Assembly (NCBI GenBank): GCA_021014945.1
Contig: MU266686.1
Coordinates: 1 to 22,453 of the forward strand
Source of the DNA: Leucogyrophana mollusca
Lineage: Eukaryota > Basidiomycota > Agaricomycetes > Boletales
Length of the DNA: 22,453 nt
Direction of reading: 5' to 3'
In this document: in pieces, positions 9,985 through 18,065 of the stretch
Layout of the letters: the number at the start of each line of letters is the position of its first letter
How positions within the stretch are numbered: position 1 is the first letter of the stretch
Program-made: the position numbers and the translations under genes
Notes under the pieces: model-generated
Told to the model about the DNA's origin: nothing
The model's input: only the letters and a program-made list of their open reading frames with translations
Databases searched by the model: none

Positions 9985-10200
9985 GCGTCGCCGTCGGTGT
10001 GTTTGGTGTTGGTGAGTTGGAGGTGCGGTTCGCCGTTTGGGGATTGTGTGCTGATGATATTGGTTCGGTTTTGTGTAGTTTGTGTCGCGCGTTGGTGGGA
10101 TGCACCATGATAGGGGGGAGAGTTGTGGCCGCATGAGGACGAAAGAGGTTGGCGTCGCGGGAGATGGGAAAGCGGCTTCACCATAGACTCGACGGACCAC

Positions 10201-10305
10201 GGCGTCCACAACAGGCGTCTGACAGAAGGGGAACGTGGGCGTTTGACAGCGGAAGAAAGCGGGCGTCTGGCAGAAGATGAATAGAAAGACGATCAGGCGT
10301 CTGGT
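10201..10305 (+). repeat. GGCGTYTGRC imperfect repeats in the bZIP 3' flank
   Basis: GGCGTCTGACAG-like units start at 10214, 10238, 10262 and 10292, the first three exactly 24 bp apart, with a weaker GGCGTCCAC at 10201. Arm B retains diverged versions near 18410-18510. The function is unknown. Confidence 0.55.
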
Positions 10306-10601
10306 TTTGCGGTAACATGGTCGGTTTTTGTTTTATATTTATTTCACTACATAACGATTCCTTGCAGTCGTCCGTTGATTTGTCGCTTGTCTTTGATTCG
10401 TTTTCTTTTTGTACGTTGCTGGTTGGATTTTATCATATCATACCTTTCCGTCTTCGGTCCTTACCTTCTTTTCAAATGTCTCAGTTTTCAAGTTTCGTCA
10501 ACGTTTCACCTTTCTTGGTCGATCGTCCCCATCGTGCACGTCTCACTCTCGCTAGTACTCGCCAATATCCCCCGTTCCCGTCCTTGTCCCCACTCACCTC
10601 C

Positions 10602-10626
10602 ACTCGACTCGACTCGACTTGACTCG
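10602..10626 (+). repeat. CGACT pentanucleotide tandem repeat
   Basis: About five units of ACTCG, one with a T substitution, lie near the outer end of arm A. The counterpart in arm B is at 18094-18115. It marks the last conserved stretch before the two arms diverge. Confidence 0.8.
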
Positions 10627-10660
10627 TATATCTTGTCTCGCGGCTTGTACATAGTAACAT

Positions 10661-12620
10661 ACGTACGTAGGAACTTACATGATAATTCAAAAGCATGAAC
10701 CTCAAGTGCGTATGGAGGGCTGACTCGACCAAGGTCGAGCCCTGGACATGCTCATACCCCAGGCCCAGTAGGCTCGACGACATGGATATCTGTGTGCAAA
10801 TAAAATTCGCGTCCACTTTGGTTATATGATATCTGTCGTGGAGGATGCGGGCGCGATTCGTATCGAGTATATTACACTCCAGTACCGGTTGTCCGCCTAA
10901 ACGATGTGCGTTGGGACGTTGGGAGGGCACGTCGCGGGCTACGTTCGGAGGGGGCGCGGTGTGATCGAGGCCGGCGCGTAAACCCCATTCGCGTAAAGTT
11001 CTTATTCGAGAGCTACATCAAGCCCCAAGCGAAATGTCAGCCTATCCCTGAATGCCCACCCACAACCACCGGAGCCCCTGAGCGGACGCCCCAGCGGCCG
11101 GATTCCGCAAGGAGGGGGGTACGGACAGGGAGCGTGTCCTCCGTCTGTTTCGCAAGGAAGGCACGAGGTTCAAGCGCAGAACGGCAGAATATTTGGGTCG
11201 AGGGTATGCGCATTTTTGGGAAGCGGAGGGTAAGGAGCGGAGACGGGAAAGAAGCCAAGAGGAGGGACGTACACGTATAGCAATTAAATGGTCGTTCTTG
11301 AGGTAAAATTGGACGTGGTGTGCATGAAGGGAGAGGGCGGTGGGCCTGTTACGAATGCGTCAAAACAGCGAGCAGAATATATCGAAATGCTAAAGCGTAC
11401 AACAGATTCACCGTCAGGCGGATCTCTATGCACGGTTTGCATCTCGGATGGCGGCCAGTGACGCGGTTTTTATCGGAGGGAGCTGCGGAAGTGCCGTTGG
11501 GAGGAAGAATGTTAATTTCGCGTCGTCGCTGAGAAAGGTTGCGTGTCCGAGTCTATCGGGACGCCAGCCCAGAAGAGCGAGAAACTTGCAGGGCGTGCTA
11601 AAAATTAGCTGATACCTAGCAGCACCCAGTCCGGCCTCCTTCCCTATCCCAAAATGCGCCGCGTCGCAGCAGATGCTGACGATAAGCGTAGTGCTGGGGA
11701 AGTTCTCGATCTCAGCGAGAGCGGTAACGAAATGAGTTTGCCGGGACATATGCGGTGCGCGCCGTGGGGTGGAGTGCAGCTCGAGGGATACGCATTGTGG
11801 GTGGGAGTCTGGAGGATGGGGAGAGAGAGTCCTCGAGGACGGCACGGGTGGCGATCGCAAGTGCGTCTGGGGTAGACGTCAAGGCGTAGATGGCGGGGAA
11901 GAACAAAAAGAAGTCGCTGGCATCGTTCAGAACGACACCGGACTTGATACGAAAGAGTAAAACGATGATGTCATGGTGGCCGGGGTGTTTTGGTGTTAGG
12001 CTGTGGGTCGGCGGGGTGGTGATCAGTGAAGGCCTCGTTCACCTCGTACAGCAGAGCAGGGGAGACGACCTCACCGAGTGCACGTCGGTGCAGGACACAA
12101 TCAAGTAATTGTTCCAAAGTTCAAACACCGATGTGACCAAATACTTGTGTTTCGACCACACCCAACGCTCAAGCCCATCAATCCGAGACAAACGTCAAAA
12201 GCAGTGTAACGATGGGATCGCTTGTGGTTGTTGTGGTTTATCTCGTTCGAAGCCTTTCAAGCTCCAGCCTGCGCTTCTGCCCTCCGAACGAGCCTATACT
12301 TATCGCCTCTGTCCGATACAAAGGTCCGTCATAATCAAGAGCCGCACTCGATTGACTACCATCATGCATCAAGGGAGAGGTGTACCGCCAACCAGCGCCA
12401 GCCTTGCACGGCCTCCAACCAAATTGGTAGTGCACCCTTCATTTCGCCACCATATGAGTACTTCTCTAATTATAACAGCCTATTTCTCTCATGATAGGGA
12501 ACTCAGAATCCAGATGGGCAGCCGCTGTGCTCAAGCCTCGCACCAACTACTTCTCTAACACCTACCCTCCATTTCGCCGCCATATAGCTCTGGACAATTC
12601 CTTCGTGCGAGCGATCTCAG
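10661..12620. other. Two-kilobase interval without a supported gene
   Basis: No frame here shows a family I recognise. The most protein-like stretch is on the minus strand near 11790-11970 (LNDASDFFLFFPAIYALTST) and near 11640-11720 in another frame (FVTALAEIENFPSTTLIV). They may belong to a decayed or multi-exon gene, but I could not connect them with good splice sites. An AATAAA occurs at 10799-10804. Two short sequences, CATTTCGCC(A/G)CCATAT and TACTTCTCTAA, each occur twice in swapped order within 12436-12586, just upstream of the C2-TPR-CHAT gene. Confidence 0.4.
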
Positions 12621-15600
12621 ATGTCCGGCGACACGGAATCCACGGAAGGAAAGATAGAATTCTCACTCACAGGTACGCAGAGATGTTGTCGAGTTTCTCC
12701 GTTCGAAACTTACTCGAACCGTTGCAGTCGTCGGAGCCACTGGGTTATCTCCACCTGATAACCACCCGACGGGCTTCTGCGTTGTCGTGGAGGTGGACGG
12801 AAAGCAAGGACGGACGGCCGAGCTAGCACCCTCACCTCAGTCAACCATCGAATGGAACGCCTCTTTTCCACTGTGCGTGTTCTCGACTCAGCGTCTGCAC
12901 GTAGCTTGACCATGTCGGTATGAATTCAGGAGAGCAGACAAGGCTGCATACATTGCGCTTCGTTTGTATCAATGCTCGAAAGCGGTGCTCCCGGGCCACT
13001 CGAGAGGGGACAAGGCAATTTGGGAATCAAGAGCCACTGCCGAGCAGCTGCTGGGATCCGGTAGCAAACTTACAAGTGCCTCACACCTCCCTGTTGCCGT
13101 GATGTAGAGACTGATTCCTTCTCCTAGGCATGACTCTCCCGGCGAAAGCACCCTACGAAGAAGGCCATCTCATTGTAAAAGTTGAACGAGCTACACACAT
13201 CGAAGCCGAAGGTCCCGTTGTTGGCGAGGTAGATGATTCATTCGTTCCACCTGCCAGTACTGACGGGGGCACTATTTCTTAGAGCTCGGCCAAGTCTCGG
13301 TGGCAGAGTGAAATGAGGGAGCTGGAACCCTCAGCTGTGCGCTCCGTACACGACATTGCCGACACCATGTATTCCGATTTTGAGGAGAGCCACCATAGAG
13401 AACAATTGGAGGAGGCAATCGATCATTATCGTGTCTCGCTCGAGTTGCGTCCAGCGGGGCACCCTGATCACTCCATGTCCCTGGGCAACCTCGCTCTCGC
13501 CCTTTCCGACCGATTCGACCAGTTCGGCGACAGAGCCGACCTAGATGAAGCCATGGAGCTGAGTCGTGCAGCCCTCGCGCTGCGTCCACCAGGGCACCCC
13601 GAACACTCTTCGTCACTGCACAACCTCGCTAACACCCTTTACACTCGTTTCAACCAGTTCGGCGACACAGCCGACCTGGACGAAGCTACGGAGCTCTGTC
13701 GCGCAGCGCTGGCGCTGTGTCCACAAGGGCACCCCCATCGCCCCTCGTCCCTGCACAACCTCGCTCTCACCCTTTCCACTCGATTCAACCAGTTCGGCGA
13801 CACAGCTGACCTGGACGAAGCCACGGAGCTCTGTCGCGTAGTGCTGGCGTTGTGTCCACAAGGGCACCCCACTCGCCCCGAGTCCCTGAACGCCCTCGCT
13901 CTCGCCCTTTCCGACCGATTCGACCAGTTCGGCGACACAGCTGACCTGGACGAAGCCATGGAGCTCCATCGCGCAGCGCTGGCGTTGTGTCCACAAGGGC
14001 ACCCCGCTCGCTCCAAGTCCCTGAACGCCCTCGCTAACACACTTTACACTCGATTCAACCAGTTCGGCGACACAGCTGACCTGGACGAAGCCACGGAGCT
14101 CTGTCGCGCAGCGCTGGCGCTGTGTCCACAAGGCCACCCCGCTCGCTCCAAGTCCCTGCACAACCTCGCTCTTACCCTTTACACTCGATTCAACCAGTTC
14201 GGCGACACAGCTGACCTGGACGGAGCCATGGAGCTCCATCGCGCAGCGCTGGCGTTGTGTCCACAAGGCCACCCCGCTCGCCCCGAGTCCCTGAACGCCC
14301 TCGCTCTCGCCCTTTCCGACCGATTCGACCAGTTCGGCGATACAGCTGACCTGGACGAAGCCATGGAGCTCTGTCGCGCAGCGCTGGCGTTGTGTCCACA
14401 AGGGCACCCCGCTCGCTCCGTGTCCCTGAACGCCCTCGCTAACACCCTTTACACTCGATTCAACCAGTTCGGCGACACAGCTGACCTGGACGATGCCACG
14501 GAGCTCTGTCGCGCTGCCCTGGCGTTGCGTCCACAAGGGCACCCCGATCGCTCCGGGTCCCTGAACGCCCTCGCTAACACCCTTTACGCTCGATTCAACC
14601 AGTTCGGCGACACAGCTGACCTGGACGAAGCCACGGAGCTCTATCGCGCAGCCCTGGCGTTGCGTCCACAAGGGCACCCCGATCGCTCCGGGTCCCTGAA
14701 CGCCCTCGCTAACACCCTTCACACTCGATTCACCTGGTTCAGCGACACAGCCGACCTGGACGAAGCCACAGAGCTCCATCGCGTAGCCCTGGCGTTGCGT
14801 CCACAAGGGCACCCCGCTCGCTCCGTGTCCCTGACCAACCTCGCTGACACCCTTCACACTCGATTCACCCGGTTCAGTGACACAGCCGACCTGGACGAAG
14901 CCATGGAGCTCCATCGCGCAGCCCTGTCGTTGCGTCCGCGAGGGCACCCCGCTCGCTCCGTGTCCCTGGCCAACCTCGCTGACACCCTTTGCACTCGATT
15001 CGACCGGTTCGGCGACAGAGCCGATCTCGATATCGCTTTCCAGTACTATCACCTGGCCTCCACTGACACAACTTTCAGTTCATGGGACCAAATGAAGTGC
15101 TCGCTGGGATGGATTCGGGCGGCAGAGAGATTTGACCATGTTTCTGCCATGAGTGCCTACGAGGTATCCTTAGTAAATCTTGGCTGCCACGTCATCTCAA
15201 GGTCATCCATTGTATCACGCCATGAACTCCTCAAAAGCATCGTTTACTCCTTAGCCGCCAATGCTGGATATTGCGCTATTCGTCGAAACGAGCCTGCTAC
15301 TGCAGTAGAACTACTGGAGCAGGGAAGGGGAATATCATGGAGACAGATGGCAACCTTCCAGCAGCTTTCTGATGCGAATGCACAAGGCAGAGGGCTGGTG
15401 ATGCACCTTCAGCACATTAGATCGGGGCTTGGCCAGTCGTCTAGAGCGCTGCAGGATGACGAGCAGAGTGGTTCTCGCCATGAACAAGCACGACGTCACC
15501 GACGCCTGACCGAAGAATGGGATTCCGTCGTGTGCAAAGTGCGACAGCAAGAGGGTTTCTCTCGGTTTCTGTTACCCCCACTTTACTCTGATCTCCAGCA

Positions 15601-16669
15601 GGCTGCCATCGAAGGTCCCGTCATTGTGATCAACGGCAGCCAATATTTCTGTGATGCACTCATCATTCTCCGGGATGGTCCTCCACATCATATCCCCCTT
15701 AGCAATATCACTCTGGAAGATGTCATTCAATTGGGGTCGGACTTCGCTCGCGTACTGAAGAGTCGTTCGGATTCTGGTGTTGCTGGGCACGAGAAAGGCA
15801 GGGGGAATGAGTTATTCTCTCTACTACGATCGCTTTGGGATCTCGTCGTACATCCCATTGTCCATGTACTTGGGAACATTCAGGTCCCAGCGGGTTCGCG
15901 GATCTGGCTGTGCCCGACGTCCAAGTTCACATCGCTGCCGTTGCATGCCGCCGGTTCATACCGCAAGGGCACGCCAGCCCTGTGCGATCTCTACATCACA
16001 TCATACACTCCAACGCTATCAGCCCTCATCAGGACGAGGAGAAACAACACCACAGCGTCAGTGATGACTCCAAAGTTTGCTGCAATCGGCCAAGCAATGC
16101 CCAGCAGTGGAAGTCATGAACAGGAACTCCTCATGGTGAATAGGGAACTCGATCTCGTCCTACGCCAGTTGCCATCATCTGTGCCTTCCACGCGTCTAGC
16201 CGATACTGCTGCCACGCAACGCGCGGCACTGGACGCTCTCTGCAACAACTCCTGGGTCCACCTTGCTTGCCACGGCAAACAGGACACGACTCAGGCTTTT
16301 AGTTCGTGTTTTGCCATGCACGACAAGCCCCTCTCCCTTCTCGACATCATTCATACCGATATCTCTCACCCAGAATTCGCGTTTCTCTCCGCCTGTCACA
16401 CTGCGGTCGGGGATGCGGAAACACCGGACGAGGTGATCCATCTAGCTGCAGGGATGCAGTTTGCGGGGTTCAAGAGCATCATCGGGACGATGTGGGCTGT
16501 CGACGACGAGATCGCTCACCACATGGTCTCGGCGTTCTACAAGAACATGTTCGAGCGCGGGATGGACTACACACATGCGGCGGCGTCACTGAATATAGCT
16601 ATGCGGACGGTGGACAAGAAAGCAGTCCCCCTCGAGCAGAGGATCGTGTTCGTTCACATCGGAGCTTAA
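12621..16669 (+). CDS. C2-TPR-CHAT protein (caspase-like protease module), 1271 aa
   Basis: Exons 12621-12672, 12728-12872, 12930-13060, 13128-13228 and 13283-16669 sum to 3816 nt in one frame; the four introns are 54-67 nt. The short 5' exons encode a C2-like N-terminal domain, residues about 10-125 (GKIEFSLTVVGATGLSPPD, FCVVVEVDGKQGRT, STIEWNASFPL). Residues 154-219 hold a diverged TPR, 220-714 hold eleven 45-residue TPR units, and a helical stretch follows (AVELLEQGRGISWRQM). The CHAT domain spans about residues 950-1270 (LWDLVVHPIVHVLG, SRIWLCPTSKFTSLPLHAAG). The expected catalytic pair is present: His1140 in HLACHGKQD and Cys1181 in FLSACHTAVGD, followed by GTMWAVDD. CHAT domains are clan CD, caspase/separase-like peptidases. 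The substrate is unknown; a sensor-activated protease role is inference. Starting at the 13313 ATG would lose the C2 domain. Confidence 0.93.
13511..14995 (+). repeat. Eleven tandem 135-bp TPR-coding repeats
   Basis: Units start every 135 bp from 13511 to 14861, each encoding RF(D/N)QFGDTADLDEA(M/T)EL and RAALAL.PQGHPAR..SL. A partial unit begins at 14996. Units 2-4 (13646-14050) correspond in order to units 5-7 (14051-14455), giving a 405-bp higher-order period. The edge units (1, 10, 11) are the most diverged, as expected if the array expands internally. Confidence 0.95.
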
Positions 16670-16697
16670 CGCCGTTTGATCATTTTCGATACTGACG

Positions 16698-16748
16698 GTA
16701 AGTTTTAATTCTCCTCGCAACGTCGACGTTCGCTGATATTCCCCTCAG
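16698..16748 (+). other. Possible 3' UTR intron of the C2-TPR-CHAT gene
   Basis: Twenty-eight bases after the stop codon a GTAAGT donor is followed by GCTGAT and a CCCCTCAG acceptor, giving a 51-nt interval of typical intron size. There is no coding frame here. Confidence 0.4.
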
Positions 16749-17151
16749 CTCGGATTGGATTTGACCTGTGCTTTCGTTCAGATTGTTAGGGCTGAAGGTC
16801 TCATAATTACCAGCAATGGCTGTACAAATGTGCGACTTGTATAGATCTTGTTTTCTAGCGTCTAGCACGATGTCACCAACGTAGACGGCCCTCTGGAACT
16901 GCCTACCTTGTTTGCACTTACCGTGCCTCTCCACGTGCGTATCAACCCCAAGCCCACCAGCAACATGGCTCCTGAAACCCATCTGACCACGCAGGACCCC
17001 CCCGAGCGCGCCACTGACCCATTCACCAGGGACTCCGATCCACCACGTCTGCATCCACCGAACGCCAGTCACATATACATAGAGTCGCTAGCTCATCAAC
17101 TCAGCACCGCAGCGCCCCGTCTTTCCCCGCACGATCTCCCTCGAATATTAT
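16749..17151. other. Interval between the C2-TPR-CHAT gene and the GST pseudogene
   Basis: No supported gene. It probably holds the terminator region of the C2-TPR-CHAT gene and the old promoter of the GST gene (ACATATACATAG near 17081). The minus-strand frame at 16680-17072 has no recognisable motif. Confidence 0.4.
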
Positions 17152-17971
17152 CTGAAAGTATACAGCCTCAGTCTCTCGACCTATACTCGCCGCGTCGCTG
17201 TCGTTTGCGGGGAGAAGTTCCCCTATGAGCTAATCTCTGTTGACCTCACCAAGGGCAAGCAGGCCCCCCCCTCCTTCACGGGGCGCCAGCCCTCTAGGCA
17301 GGTACCATGCATCGTGCGTCACTCACCTAAAATATCGCGTTGTTTGTTTTGAGAGCTGACATCAGAGCACTCAGGACGACGACGGGTTTATCTAGGATAA
17401 ATCGTGCGCTATTGAGCGCCGCTTCGTGAAGAAGTACAGGATCATGGCACCCCCAACCTCGTCCCCATCGAACCCGAACCCGAAGCCCTTTTCGAGCAAG
17501 CTGGTGCGCCCCGCCCTCAAGGCCAGTTCCTACAGCTTGCAATATTAATTAATGACGTGCGCTCACGACCCCAGCCGCCACCGAGGTCTCCAACTTTGAT
17601 CCATTCGCGTCCAAATAGGGTTCGAGAGGGTTTTCGAGCTCTGAGCAGCTTCCCCTTCTCCTACGGCTGCTGTTCCTCAATGTCGCATGATGTCCCGGTC
17701 TGGGGCACACGTTGCAAACTCGCTACTACTCTCGACGCCAAGTGGGTACGAGGTCATCCTCGGGAAGCAGAAATGCCTCGCTGGTGACGTGAGTCGTGTT
17801 CGTGCTCCAAACACGAAGCCCCCATGCAAAACGGTCAGCAGAGCTAGAGTTGACAGACCTTGAGTCCTAGAACCTCACGCCCGCCGACCTGTTCCACCTC
17901 CCCGCTGGAAGCACGCTCGTAGGCCCCACAGGCTATGCGCACTTATTCGAGGGGCGCCCCAATGTTGCTAG
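17152..17971 (+). pseudogene. Glutathione S-transferase pseudogene
   Basis: The N-terminal thioredoxin-fold part reads LKVYSLSLSTYTRRVAVVC then PYELISVDLTKGKQ and RQVPCI (from 17152). A 61-nt intron (17314-17374) follows, then DDDGFI and an in-frame TAG at 17393-17395. Later pieces are GTPNLVPIEPEPEALFEQ in a shifted frame, EVSNFDPFASK with a TAG at 17616-17618, EVILGKQKCLAGD in another frame, an 82-nt intron (17789-17870), and LTPADLFHLPAGS with RPNVAR to 17971. This is the full domain order of a fungal phi-like GST of about 210-220 aa, which conjugates glutathione to electrophiles. No start ATG survives. A last exon may lie at 18013-18065, touching arm B of the inverted duplication. Confidence 0.85.
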
Positions 17972-18065
17972 GTAATTTTTCAGTCACTTTCTCTCTCTTC
18001 TTCTTTCTGTAGTCGCCCCGGTATCCGGGCAGACCGTTTTGAATCCCGGCTGACGATGGCTGTGT

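Larger units (their letters stand above)
7680..10655 (+). repeat. Inverted segmental duplication, arm A (bZIP gene and 3' flank)
   Basis: From just after the bZIP start codon to GCGGCTTGTACATAG near 10655, the sequence matches the reverse complement of 18066-20860. The match covers exon 1, the intron, exon 2 and about 670 bp of 3' flank (for example TCGGTTTTTGTTTTATATTT at 10320). The upstream WD40 remnant is not part of it. Confidence 0.9.

Noticed and set aside
8952..10136. A 394-codon plus-strand frame overlapping bZIP exon 2
   Set aside because: It is out of frame with the zipper exon. The frame that is continuous with the basic region is also the one recognisable in the duplicate copy.
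9307..10209. 300-codon minus-strand frame antisense to bZIP
   Set aside because: Arg/Pro/Leu-rich composition typical of an antisense frame over GC-rich coding sequence; no motifs.
13511..14995. Regular tandem repeats resembling a CRISPR-like array
   Set aside because: There are no unique spacers; the repeats are contiguous and encode TPR units in a eukaryotic gene.
13613..15052. Long minus-strand open frame (479 codons) opposite the TPR array
   Set aside because: It is a by-product of the 135-bp repeats: a unit divisible by three with no antisense stop stays open in every copy. The sense strand has the recognisable TPR-CHAT protein.
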